Source: Streptomyces sp. NRRL WC-3618 (GTDB taxonomy: Bacteria; Actinomycetota; Actinomycetes; Streptomycetales; Streptomycetaceae). Taken from it: DNA of 64,000 nt. Every line of letters begins with the position of its first letter. The first letter of the stretch is position 1. The notes under the pieces were generated by a model. The model was not told where the DNA came from and ran no database searches. It saw only the letters and a list, made by a program, of their open reading frames with translations. The stretch is from the NCBI RefSeq assembly GCF_001280005.1, contig NZ_LGDW01000016.1:1-64000 (forward strand). Reading direction: 5' to 3'. The position numbers were made by a program, and so were the translations under genes. Positions 8,463-16,603 of this stretch are shown in pieces.

Positions 8463-10829
8463 ATGAACGGTCGTGACCTGGTGCGTTCGGTGAAGGCGGT
8501 CGGCTCGGCGGGGGCGGCCCAGGGTTTGCGTACCGCGCGGGCCGCATGGCGCAGGAGGCGTGCCGATGCCGCCGGGCTGCCCCCTCGGGGCTCCGAGCGA
8601 GCGCGGGTGCCCGGGGCCGTGCGGCACGTCGAGCCGGGGCCCGGTGGCGGTGTCGTACGGTTCGCGAGGTCCGAGCTGCGGATCACCGTCGCTGCCAACG
8701 GGGCGGTCTTCTGGGGCTGGGACGGGGCCGGTCCCGAACCGTCGTACGCGCTGGTCGGCCGTCCGGAGCCGGATCCTCGCGCCTCGCTGGAGCCGGACAA
8801 GGACGGTGGCTGGCGGGTCGTGGCCGAGCGGGTGACCGTCGTGGTCTCGCGGCACGGCGCGGTGGAGGTGCTCACCCCCGGAGGGGTGAGCGTACGACGG
8901 GAGCTGCCGCCGCGTTGGTGGGAGCCCGTGGGCGGCGGGGCGAGCCGCTGGACGCAGCGCTCCGAGGTGGCCGCGGACGCGAGGTTCTTCGGGCTCGGCG
9001 GGCGCGCCTCGGGAGTGCGGCTGCGCGCGGGGACGTACCGCCTGTGGAACACGGATCCCGGTCGCGCCTTCGGTCCCGGTGACGATCCGCTGTCCATCAC
9101 CATGCCGGTGCAGCTGGTGGTGGCCGACGCGGCGACCCATCTGGTGTTCCAGGACACCTCCTGGGACGGCACGGTGACCCTGCGGGAGGGTGAGGAGGGA
9201 GGGGGTTCCGGGCATGACCGGGCCGGCACGAGCGAGCTGCGGATGGACGGCGGGCCGCTGCGCTGCTGGATGATGCTGGGCACCCCCGCGCGCGTGCTGC
9301 ACACCTGGGCCACGCTCACGGGTGCGCCCGCGCTGCCGCCCGCGTGGGCCCTGGGTCACCATCACGCGCGCCGGGGGTTCGGCGGCGAGCAGGAGGTTCG
9401 GCGGGTCGTCGCCGGCTATCAGGAGCACGATCTGCCGCTCGACGCCGTACATCTCGGCATCGACCACTTCGACGGCCGGCAGGTGTTCACCGTCGACCAG
9501 GAGCGGTATCCCAAGCTGCCGTCTCTCGCCGAGGACCTGGGGCGCGACGGGATCCGGCTGGTGTCGGTCGTCGGCCCGGCGGTCATGGCGGAGCCGGGCA
9601 GCGCCGTGTACGACAGCGGGAGCGCCGAGGACGCGTTCGTACGGGATGCGTCGGGGCGGGTGGTACGAGGCGTCGCAGGGCGCGGGGAATCGGTTCACCC
9701 CGACTTCACGCACGGGCGCGTGCGTGCCTGGTGGGGTCGGATGTACGAGGAGCGGCTCGGGCAGGGTTTCGCGGGGTTCTGGCACGACATGGACGAGGCC
9801 ACGTCCTTCACCGCTTTCGGGGAGTCGACCCTGCCTCGTTCGGCCCGGCACGCGCTGGAGGGGCAGGGCGGCGACCATCGTGAGGCGCACAACGTGTACG
9901 CGCTGTGCATGGCCAGATCGGCTTACGAGGCTCTGCGCGAACTGGCGCCGGAAGAGCGGCCGTTCATATTCTCCCGCTCCGGGTGGGCCGGTATGCAGCG
10001 CTACGGAGGGGCCTGGTCCGGGGGCATGGCGACGGGCTGGCCGGGGCTGCGGGCGTCGCTGTCGCTGGTCGTGAGCCTCGGGTTGTGCGGGGTGCCCTAT
10101 TCGGGCCCTGAGGTGGGCGGCTTTGAGGGGAACCCGTCACCTGAGCTGTATTTGCGGTGGCTCCAACTGGGCGCGTATCTGCCGCTGTTCCGCACGCACG
10201 CGCGGGCGCGGGCCGGGGGCGGCGGGGAGCCCTGGGAGTTCGGTGCGGACGTTCTCGCGCACGCGCGCGGGGTGCTCGTCGAACGCCGGCGCCTGTTGCC
10301 GTACTTCATGACGCTGGCGCATCTGGCGCGGCGCACGGGGGCGCCTTATGTGCGGCCCTTGTGGTGGGGGGCGCCGGAGGACCGGGCGCTGCGGGACTGC
10401 GAGGACGCCTTTCTGCTGGGTGACTGTCTTCTGGTGGCGCCCGTGCTCGATCCGGGTGTGGACCGGCGGGCGGTGCGGCTGCCGCGCGGGCGCTGGTACG
10501 ACACGGCGACGGGGCAGGCGTACGAGGGGCCCTGCCAGGTGCTGGTCGACGCCCCTTTGTCGCGGATCCCGGTTCTCGCGCGCGCGGGCGCCGTCGTGCC
10601 CGTGCGGGGCGAGGACGGCTGCCTGGAGCTGGAGGCGTGGGCGCCCGCCCTCGGACGTACCGGGGGCGGGCTGGTGGTGCCGGACGCGGGTGACGGATGG
10701 CAGGAACCGGAGATCGAGCGGTACGTCACGCGCTGGGAGGGGACTCGGGTGGTCGTCGAGCGGGACGGGGACGACGGCGTGAGCGAGCCGCCCCACCCCG
10801 TGCGGGTACGCGGGCTCGACGGGCGCTGA
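8463..10829 (+). CDS. GH31 family glycosidase with altered acid/base position
   Basis: The 788-residue protein matches family 31 (alpha-glucosidase/alpha-xylosidase) along its length: an N-terminal beta-sandwich, a catalytic barrel and C-terminal beta domains. The barrel carries WHDMDE, the family WxDMNE motif, with nucleophile Asp442. The next motif, where the family normally has WSGD with the catalytic acid/base aspartate, reads GGAWSGGMATGW, so that position is Gly521. There is no signal peptide, so it acts inside the cell if it is active. The ATG at 8463 has no strong ribosome binding site. It diverges from the acetoacetyl-CoA synthetase gene and converges with the NUDIX gene. Confidence 0.85.
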   Translation: MNGRDLVRSVKAVGSAGAAQGLRTARAAWRRRRADAAGLPPRGSERARVPGAVRHVEPGPGGGVVRFARSELRITVAANGAVFWGWDGAGPEPSYALVGRPEPDPRASLEPDKDGGWRVVAERVTVVVSRHGAVEVLTPGGVSVRRELPPRWWEPVGGGASRWTQRSEVAADARFFGLGGRASGVRLRAGTYRLWNTDPGRAFGPGDDPLSITMPVQLVVADAATHLVFQDTSWDGTVTLREGEEGGGSGHDRAGTSELRMDGGPLRCWMMLGTPARVLHTWATLTGAPALPPAWALGHHHARRGFGGEQEVRRVVAGYQEHDLPLDAVHLGIDHFDGRQVFTVDQERYPKLPSLAEDLGRDGIRLVSVVGPAVMAEPGSAVYDSGSAEDAFVRDASGRVVRGVAGRGESVHPDFTHGRVRAWWGRMYEERLGQGFAGFWHDMDEATSFTAFGESTLPRSARHALEGQGGDHREAHNVYALCMARSAYEALRELAPEERPFIFSRSGWAGMQRYGGAWSGGMATGWPGLRASLSLVVSLGLCGVPYSGPEVGGFEGNPSPELYLRWLQLGAYLPLFRTHARARAGGGGEPWEFGADVLAHARGVLVERRRLLPYFMTLAHLARRTGAPYVRPLWWGAPEDRALRDCEDAFLLGDCLLVAPVLDPGVDRRAVRLPRGRWYDTATGQAYEGPCQVLVDAPLSRIPVLARAGAVVPVRGEDGCLELEAWAPALGRTGGGLVVPDAGDGWQEPEIERYVTRWEGTRVVVERDGDDGVSEPPHPVRVRGLDGR

Positions 10830-10835
10830 GGGGGC

Positions 10836-11369
10836 TCAGTAACGGCCCTCGAACCAGGCGCGGGCGGCCACCGTGTGCAGCGGGAAGGCGAGCTCCTCCG
10901 GCCTGCGCAGGAGATGCCAGCCGGTTGTCTCGTCGGTGGCTGCGGACTGGGGCAGTTGGTCGGCGGGGCGTTCCGGCAGGGCTCCGAAGAGCAGCAGGTG
11001 CCCGTCGGGTGAGCTCATCGCGTCGACGACCCGGACGTCGCGGCTCGCGGCCTCGATGCCCGTCTCCTCCCTGAGCTCACGGACAAGGGCCTGTCGCCAG
11101 TCCTCGCGGTGGTCGACGTACCCGCCGGGCAGGGCGATGCCTCCGCGCGCGGGGGCGATGGTTCGGGTGATGACGACCAGGGCGGCGCCCTTGGTGTCGT
11201 ACACGGGCTGGAGTGCCACCGCGACGGGCAGCGGGTTGCGGTAGGCCACGGTGCCGCAGGCGGGGCACGTACGGGGCCAGCCGGAAACGCCCTCTCCGTA
11301 GGGCGCTCCGCAGCTCGAACAGTGGGAGCCGGGCGCGGAGTTGTCGGTTGACAGTTCAATTACGGACAC
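10836..11369 (-). CDS. NUDIX hydrolase with zinc ribbon
   Basis: The 177-residue protein has an N-terminal zinc-ribbon with cysteines 17, 20, 35 and 38, followed by a NUDIX domain. The NUDIX box is complete: Gly83, Glu89, then RELREETGI at 97-105 with the metal-binding glutamates. Such proteins hydrolyse nucleoside-diphosphate-linked compounds; the ribbon resembles NADH pyrophosphatase (NudC), but the protein is shorter, so the substrate is open. It converges with the GH31 gene six bases away and diverges from the DUF35 gene. Confidence 0.85.
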   Translation of the reverse strand: MSVIELSTDNSAPGSHCSSCGAPYGEGVSGWPRTCPACGTVAYRNPLPVAVALQPVYDTKGAALVVITRTIAPARGGIALPGGYVDHREDWRQALVRELREETGIEAASRDVRVVDAMSSPDGHLLLFGALPERPADQLPQSAATDETTGWHLLRRPEELAFPLHTVAARAWFEGRY

Positions 11370-11440
11370 GCGGCGGACTGTATCCGATCATGCGGACGGC
11401 GCTCTTCCGGGGGGCTCCTCGGAGCATCACCGTGCGGGCA

Positions 11441-11487
11441 GGTAGGGGCGGCCGGACCCACCCCCGTGGGCCCCGGCCGCCCCTACC
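11441..11487. repeat. Long perfect inverted repeat (hairpin) between divergent genes
   Basis: GGTAGGGGCGGCCGG at 11441-11455 pairs perfectly with 11473-11487. Inside the loop CCCAC at 11457-11461 pairs again with GTGGG at 11466-11470. It lies between the divergent NUDIX and DUF35 genes, where a gene-end terminator is not expected, and no T-run follows. Confidence 0.75.
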
Positions 11488-11561
11488 GATACGACGACGC
11501 ACAGAAGGCGTACTTGGTTCAGTGCGACGGCTGCCCAATTCCAGGGTGACCGTGCCACACT

Positions 11562-11578
11562 TCTGACGTTCCGTCAGA
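11562..11578. promoter_or_regulatory. Palindrome just upstream of the DUF35/thiolase-like operon; likely operator
   Basis: TCTGACG-TTC-CGTCAGA is a perfect 7-base inverted repeat that ends 20 bases before the GTG at 11599. This is where a repressor would block the operon promoter. No regulator gene is adjacent, so its binding protein is probably encoded elsewhere. Confidence 0.55.
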
Positions 11579-11598
11579 TCCAGCTCTGTGGAGGGGAT

Positions 11599-12045
11599 GT
11601 GGCCCGTATCCGCACGCCGGTGGTCGCCGGATGGTTCACGGAGGACGGGGACGGTTTCCGGCTCCTCGGTACCCGTTGTTCGGCCTGTGCCTCGGTCTTC
11701 TTCCCCCGCGAGGACGTCCACTGCCGCAACCCGGGATGTCGGGGCGGCGAGTTGGACGAGGTGCCGCTGTCCCGGCGCGGACGCGTCTGGTCGTACACGG
11801 ACAGCCAGTACCGGCCTCCGTCACCCTATGTGACCGATCCGGAACTTCCGTGGGAACCGTACGCGTTGATCGCAGTGGAGCTGGAGTCCGAGCGCATGGT
11901 GGTGCTGGGACAGACGGTTCCCGGGGTCACCGTCGCCGATCTGACGGTGGGTATGGAGGTGGAGGTCGTGCCTGGCGTGCTCAACGAGGACGCGGAGACG
12001 ACCTGGACGACCTGGCACTGGCGGCCGACGGGGGTGGGGAGATGA
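11599..12045 (+). CDS. DUF35 OB-fold protein with zinc ribbon (ChsH2-like)
   Basis: The 148-residue protein has a rubredoxin-like zinc ribbon with cysteines 27, 30, 42 and 47, then an OB-fold. This is the DUF35 family, whose members bind acyl-CoA and act as obligate partners of thiolase-like enzymes, including the steroid side-chain aldolase Ltp2. The GTG start has GGAGGGG directly upstream. Its stop overlaps the ATG of the thiolase-like gene by ATGA, so the two are translationally coupled, as expected for a complex. The actual substrate cannot be read from sequence. Confidence 0.85.
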   Translation: MARIRTPVVAGWFTEDGDGFRLLGTRCSACASVFFPREDVHCRNPGCRGGELDEVPLSRRGRVWSYTDSQYRPPSPYVTDPELPWEPYALIAVELESERMVVLGQTVPGVTVADLTVGMEVEVVPGVLNEDAETTWTTWHWRPTGVGR

Positions 12046-13232
12046 CCGCAGAGGTGGCGGTGCTCGGCGTGGGCATGCACCCGTGGGGCAAGTGGGGGCG
12101 CGGCTTCGTCGAGTACGGCTCGGCAGCCGCGCGCGCGGCGCTCGCCGACGCGGGGGTCGAGTGGCGGGACGTCGATTCGGTGGTCGGCGCGGACACCGTG
12201 CGCGGTGGCTACCCCGGGTACGTGGCGGGGGCGACGTTCGCCAAGGCGCTGGGCTGGCAGGGCGCCCGGGTGACCAGCGTGTACGCGGCGTGCGCGTCCG
12301 GGGCACAGGCCATCGCGGCGGCACGCGCGCAGATCCTCGCCGGGCTCGCGGAGGTGGTACTCGTCGTGGGTGCGGACTCGGCCCCGAAGGGTTTCTTCCG
12401 GCCGGCCGGCGGAGACCGGTCCGACGACCCGGACTGGCTGCGGTTCCGGGTCCTGGGGGCGACGAACCCGACGTACTTCGGGCTGTACGCGCGGCGGCGC
12501 ATGGCCGTCCACGGCGACACCCTGGAGGACTTCGCACAGGTCAAGGTGAAGAACGCCACCCTGGGGGCGCTCAACCCCAACGCGCGCTACCGCAGACGGG
12601 TCACCGCCGACGAGGTCGCCGCGTCCCCGGTGGTCGCAGATCCGCTCCGGCTGCTCGACATCTGCGCCACCTCGGACGGCGGCGCCGCGTTGGTGCTGAC
12701 CGGCATGGAGTTCGCGCGTCGGCACGGGGTGGCTCAGCCGGTGCGGATCCGGGCCGTGTCCACGACGACGCCGCGATACCCCACCACCGTGCTGGACCTG
12801 CCGGACATCGCCACGGACTCGGCGGCGACGGTGGAGCCGGCGGACGGGACCTTCCGGGCGTCGATCGTGCGCGGGGCCTACGAGGAGGCGGGCATCGGCC
12901 CCGAGGACCTCTCCCTGGCCGAGGTCTACGACCTGTCCACGGCGCTGGAGCTGCAGTGGTACGAGGATCTGGGCCTGTGCGGCGAGGGCGAGGCGGCGAA
13001 GCTGCTGCGGGAGGGCACGACGGCCCTGGGCGGCCGAATACCCGTCAACACCAGTGGCGGCCTCGCCTCGTTCGGGGAGGCCGTGCCCGCGCAGGCCATT
13101 GCCCAGGTGTGCGAACTGACCTGGCAACTGCGGGGTGACGCCGGTGACCGACAGGTCGCGGGCGCGCGCGTGGGTGTCACGGCCAACCAGGGCCTGTTCG
13201 GGCACGGTTCGTCAGTGATCGCGGTGCGGTGA
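12042..13232 (+). CDS. Thiolase-like protein of the lipid-transfer/Ltp type
   Basis: This is a 396-residue protein with the thiolase fold. The nucleophile-region cysteine is present in YAACASGAQA (Cys84). The second motif, which in true thiolases contains GHP with the catalytic histidine, reads NTSGGLASFGEAVPAQA here, so the histidine is replaced by Glu346. The C-terminal CxG motif is also missing and reads GLFGHGSS. This pattern is known in SCP-x/Ltp-type proteins, some of which are retro-aldolases working with a DUF35 partner. It begins inside the stop of the DUF35 gene. I infer a DUF35-dependent acyl-CoA carbon-carbon cleaving or condensing enzyme rather than a standard beta-oxidation thiolase. 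Confidence 0.82.
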   Translation: MTAEVAVLGVGMHPWGKWGRGFVEYGSAAARAALADAGVEWRDVDSVVGADTVRGGYPGYVAGATFAKALGWQGARVTSVYAACASGAQAIAAARAQILAGLAEVVLVVGADSAPKGFFRPAGGDRSDDPDWLRFRVLGATNPTYFGLYARRRMAVHGDTLEDFAQVKVKNATLGALNPNARYRRRVTADEVAASPVVADPLRLLDICATSDGGAALVLTGMEFARRHGVAQPVRIRAVSTTTPRYPTTVLDLPDIATDSAATVEPADGTFRASIVRGAYEEAGIGPEDLSLAEVYDLSTALELQWYEDLGLCGEGEAAKLLREGTTALGGRIPVNTSGGLASFGEAVPAQAIAQVCELTWQLRGDAGDRQVAGARVGVTANQGLFGHGSSVIAVR

Positions 13233-13306
13233 GGCAACGGTCATTGTCGTCAGCGTCCTTGACGCCCCCAGAACGTCGGAGAACACTCCGCCCTCAGTTG
13301 AAGTAG

Positions 13307-13414
13307 CCATGGGAACGCACTCCGCAAGGTCGGCGGAGTGACGCGTGGATCCCGGTGGTCGGGCCGCTGCTCGGCGGCGCGTCGGCGGGGATCGTCTTCA
13401 ACGCGGCCCTCTGA
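13307..13414 (+). pseudogene. C-terminal remnant of a glycerol facilitator (GlpF/MIP) gene
   Basis: The plus-strand frame ending in TGA at 13412-13414 encodes [18 protein letters not shown] followed by IVFNAAL. This is the typical last transmembrane helix and C-terminus of actinobacterial GlpF-type aquaglyceroporins (WxPVVGPLxGG). The frame is closed by a TAG at 13304-13306, and no other part of a MIP protein, such as NPA motifs, lies upstream before the thiolase-like gene. It sits 58 bases before glycerol kinase, exactly where glpF normally lies. I read this as the tail of a deleted glpF. Confidence 0.7.
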
Positions 13415-13472
13415 CGCGCACGCGCGCGTGCCGGGGCCGCAGACTTCCGGAGCTTCCCACGAAGGGGACGTC

Positions 13473-14981
13473 ATGACGGACAAGTTCGTCGCCGCGATCG
13501 ACCAGGGCACCACGTCCACCCGCTGCATCGTCTTCGACCAGGACGGCGCGATCGTCGCCGTCGACCAGCGCGAGCACCGGCAGATCTTCCCCAAGCCCGG
13601 GTGGGTGGAACACGACGCCACCGAGATCTGGTCGAAGGTGAAGGCGGTGGTGGCGGGCGCGCTCGCCAGGGCCGGGCTGCGCGCCGACCAGCTCAGCGCG
13701 CTCGGTATCACCAACCAGCGCGAGACGACGGTCCTGTGGGACCGGGCCACGGGCAAGCCGGTCCACAACGCGATCGTCTGGCAGGACACGCGTACGGCGG
13801 CGCTCTGCGACGAACTCGGCGGCGCCGACGGGCAGGACCGTTTCCGTGAGCGCACGGGACTGCCGCTGGCCAGCTACTTCTCCGGCCCCAAGGCGGCCTG
13901 GCTGCTGGACAACGTACCGGGGCTGCGTGCCCGCGCCGAGCGCGGGGAGATCGCCTTCGGGACCATCGACTCCTGGCTGATCTGGAATCTGACGGGCGGT
14001 ACGGACGGCGGGCGCCATGTCACCGACGTGACCAACGCCGGCCGCACCATGCTGATGGACCTGGAGACCCTCCAGTGGGACACGTCCATCCTGTCCGCGA
14101 TGAACGTCCCTGAGAAGATCCTCCCCGAGATCAGGTCCTCGTCCGAGGTGTACGGCACCGCCGTGGGCCTGCTCTCGGGCGTCCCCGTGGCCTCCGCGCT
14201 GGGCGACCAGCAGGCCGCGGTGTTCGGCCAGGCCTGCTACGACGTGGGGACGGCCAAGAACACGTACGGCACCGGCAGTTTCCTGCTGCTCAACACCGGT
14301 GGCCGGCCCGTTCCCTCGAAGAACGGCCTGCTGACCACGATGGGCTACAAGATCGGCGGCGAAGCTCCCGTCTACTGCCTCGAAGGGTCCATCGCGATCA
14401 CCGGCGCCCTGGTGCAGTGGTTCCGCGACCAGCTCGGCATCATCCGCAGCGCCGACGAGATCGAGACGCTCGCGGCGAGCGTCGACGACAACGGCGGGGC
14501 GTACATCGTGCCCGCGTTCTCCGGCCTGTTCGCGCCCTACTGGCGCTCCGACGCGCGCGGGGTGGTCACCGGGCTCACGCGGTACGTCACCAAGGGGCAT
14601 CTGGCGCGGGCGGTGCTGGAGGCGACGAGCTGGCAGACGCGGGAGGTCGTGGACGCCATGTTCCAGGACTCCGGGGTGCGCATCACGACCCTGAAGGTGG
14701 ACGGCGGCATGACGAAGAACAACCTGCTGATGCAGCACCAGGCAGACGTCCTCGGGGTATCGGTCATCCGTCCGAAGGTCGCCGAGACGACCTGCCTGGG
14801 AGCGGCGTACGCGGCCGGGCTCGCCACCGGGGTGTGGAACGACCTCGACGAGCTGAAAGCGCACTGGCAGAAGGACGTCGAGTGGACGCCCGCCATGGAG
14901 TCGTCGGTCCGTGACCGCGAGTACCACAACTGGCGCAAGGCCGTGGAGAAGAGCTTCGGCTGGGAGGACGACAGGCTCTAG
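13473..14981 (+). CDS. glpK: Glycerol kinase
   Basis: The enzyme phosphorylates glycerol to sn-glycerol 3-phosphate in the cytoplasm. The 502-residue length is standard for the FGGY kinase family. The N-terminal phosphate-binding motif [13 protein letters not shown], the [10 protein letters not shown] and GTGSFLL segments, and the C-terminal [10 protein letters not shown] adenosine motif are all present. I start at the ATG at 13473 with GAAGGGGACG upstream; the longer open frame from 13338 runs through the glpF remnant in another frame and is not real. With glpF lost, it must depend on glycerol entering by another route or on another facilitator. No glpD is adjacent. Confidence 0.93.
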   Translation: MTDKFVAAIDQGTTSTRCIVFDQDGAIVAVDQREHRQIFPKPGWVEHDATEIWSKVKAVVAGALARAGLRADQLSALGITNQRETTVLWDRATGKPVHNAIVWQDTRTAALCDELGGADGQDRFRERTGLPLASYFSGPKAAWLLDNVPGLRARAERGEIAFGTIDSWLIWNLTGGTDGGRHVTDVTNAGRTMLMDLETLQWDTSILSAMNVPEKILPEIRSSSEVYGTAVGLLSGVPVASALGDQQAAVFGQACYDVGTAKNTYGTGSFLLLNTGGRPVPSKNGLLTTMGYKIGGEAPVYCLEGSIAITGALVQWFRDQLGIIRSADEIETLAASVDDNGGAYIVPAFSGLFAPYWRSDARGVVTGLTRYVTKGHLARAVLEATSWQTREVVDAMFQDSGVRITTLKVDGGMTKNNLLMQHQADVLGVSVIRPKVAETTCLGAAYAAGLATGVWNDLDELKAHWQKDVEWTPAMESSVRDREYHNWRKAVEKSFGWEDDRL

Positions 14982-15030
14982 GGTCCTTGTTCGAAGGTCA
15001 CGTCCACGCGCGCGTGCCATGGGACCGCGG

Positions 15031-15058
15031 CCCGTACCCCGGTCGGCGGGGGTACGGG
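15031..15058. terminator. Hairpin between convergent glpK and cvnD
   Basis: CCCGTACCCC at 15031-15040 pairs perfectly with GGGGTACGGG at 15049-15058 around an 8-base loop. It lies midway between the stops of two convergent genes, so it likely terminates both. It has no T-run, as is usual in Streptomyces. Confidence 0.7.
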
Positions 15059-15084
15059 TCGTGCGCGTCCGTGGCGGGGGACGG

Positions 15085-15690
15085 TCAGGTGGTGACGGCG
15101 GCGCGGCGGTCGGTCGCGTACGCCATCGCGTGCTGGACGACTCCGATGAGAACGTCCTTGACCGACTCCCGGTCTCGCGCGTCGCACAGTACGAGCGGCA
15201 CGTTGGGATCGAGGTCGAGCGCCGCGCGGACGGACTGCGAGGGGTAACGATCCGCTCCGTCGAAGCAGTTGACACCGACCAGGAAGGGTATGGAACGCCG
15301 CTCGAAGTAGTCGACCGCGGCGAAGCTGTCCTCCAGGCGACGGGTGTCGGCGAGGACGACCGCGCCCAGCGCGCCGGTGGCGAGCTCGTCCCACAGGAAC
15401 CAGAAGCGGTCCTGTCCGGGAGTCCCGAAGAGGTACAGCACGAGATCCTCGCGGAGGGTGATGCGGCCGAAGTCCATGGCCACCGTGGTGGTGTTCTTGC
15501 CCTCCACCCCTGTGGTGTCGTCGACCGGGCGGCCCGCCTCGGTGAGCAGCTCCTCGGTGCGCAGCGGCTTGATCTCGCTGACCGCGCCGACAAGCGTCGT
15601 CTTGCCCACGCCGAATCCGCCGGCCACGAGGATCTTGAGCGTGACGGGCTCGACCGGGGGCTTGCCGCGCTCAGAACGCCCGAAGATCAT
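15085..15690 (-). CDS. cvnD: Conservon GTPase CvnD
   Basis: The 201-residue protein is the small Ras-like GTPase that closes the core of a Streptomyces conservon. The P-loop GGFGVGKTT lies at residues 24-32 and a switch/Walker B region reads YLFGTPGQDRF. The guanine-specificity segment has NCFDGAD in place of NKxD, which is usual for this actinobacterial group. AGGAGAAG precedes the ATG. It is the last gene of cvnA-B-C-D. In S. coelicolor such GTPases are thought to bind the CvnA membrane kinase-like protein and affect differentiation. Which numbered conservon this is cannot be decided here. Confidence 0.9.
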   Translation of the reverse strand: MIFGRSERGKPPVEPVTLKILVAGGFGVGKTTLVGAVSEIKPLRTEELLTEAGRPVDDTTGVEGKNTTTVAMDFGRITLREDLVLYLFGTPGQDRFWFLWDELATGALGAVVLADTRRLEDSFAAVDYFERRSIPFLVGVNCFDGADRYPSQSVRAALDLDPNVPLVLCDARDRESVKDVLIGVVQHAMAYATDRRAAVTT

Positions 15691-15757
15691 CGGTCTCTTC
15701 TCCTGCTTGTTCGGGTCGGTCGGCGGTAGGCCGTGGCCCCCGCCGCCGGAGGGTTGT

Positions 15758-16153
15758 TCAGAGCGCCCGGAGGCCGTTGATCACGTCGCGCAGAATGTTC
15801 TCGTCCACCAGCTCGGCAGGCGGTACGGGACGCGTCACATGGACCAGTTCCTCATCCACGAGGTCCCCGATGAGGACCCGCACCACGCCGATGGGGAGAT
15901 CGAGTTCGGCGGCGAGTTCGGCGACCGACTGGGGGGTGCCACGACAGAGTTCGACGATGTCCACGTGTTCGGGAGACAGCGTGTGGTCAGCTTCCGGGTC
16001 GTCCGCGTGCGCCTCCGTGAGGACCACCGCGATCAGGTCCAGGCGGTGCTGGGCCGCATGGCTGGTGCGGCCTCGCGTCATGGCGTACGGGCGGACGACC
16101 GGTCCGGCCTCGTCGTCGAACCAGTGGCTTCTGGGCTGACCGTCTCCGCTCAT
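15758..16153 (-). CDS. cvnC: Conservon protein CvnC (DUF742)
   Basis: This is a 131-residue DUF742 protein. It has the typical VVRPYAMTRGRT segment followed by a winged-helix-like C-terminal half (QSVAELAAELDLPIGVVRVLIGDL). Its role is unknown beyond belonging to the conservon complex. I use the ATG at 16153; a TTG at 16162 that overlaps the stop of cvnB is an alternative and would add three residues. No good ribosome binding site decides between them. The gap to cvnD is 67 bases. Confidence 0.88.
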   Translation of the reverse strand: MSGDGQPRSHWFDDEAGPVVRPYAMTRGRTSHAAQHRLDLIAVVLTEAHADDPEADHTLSPEHVDIVELCRGTPQSVAELAAELDLPIGVVRVLIGDLVDEELVHVTRPVPPAELVDENILRDVINGLRAL

Positions 16154-16162
16154 GTCATTCAA

Positions 16163-16603
16163 CTACCCGCCCGCGGGCAGATCGGTGCGCGGAGCAGCCG
16201 CCAGGTGTGCACCGACACGCTTCACCAGAAGGGTCATCTCATAGGCGACCTGGCCCACGTCCGAGTCGGCGTCCGAGAGGACGGCCAGACAGCTGCCGTC
16301 CCCGGCGGCCGTCACGAACAGAAAGGCCTCGTCGAGTTCGACGACCGTCTGGCGGACACCGCCCGCGTCGAAGTGGCGTCCCACACCCTTGGCGAGGCTG
16401 TGGAAACCGGAGGCGACGGCGGCCAGGTGCTCGCTGTCCTCCCGGCTGAGGTCCTTGGAGACCCCGGTGGGCAGTCCGTCGCCGGAGAGCACGAGCGCTC
16501 TGCGGATGCTGGCGACCCGGTCGACAAGGTCGTCGAGGAGCCAGTTGAGCTCACCCGTCGCCTTGTCGCTCGCGGTCTGGCCGATCGCCTTCGGTGCGGT
16601 CAT
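16163..16603 (-). CDS. cvnB: Conservon roadblock/LC7 protein CvnB
   Basis: This 146-residue protein has the roadblock/LC7 fold of CvnB proteins, which are thought to regulate the partner GTPase CvnD like MglB regulates MglA. The segment LNWLLDDLVDRVASIRRALVLS is the usual start of the domain. Its ATG overlaps the stop of cvnA (16600-16603), so translation is coupled. There is no membrane segment, so it is cytoplasmic or membrane-associated through CvnA. Confidence 0.9.
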   Translation of the reverse strand: MTAPKAIGQTASDKATGELNWLLDDLVDRVASIRRALVLSGDGLPTGVSKDLSREDSEHLAAVASGFHSLAKGVGRHFDAGGVRQTVVELDEAFLFVTAAGDGSCLAVLSDADSDVGQVAYEMTLLVKRVGAHLAAAPRTDLPAGG

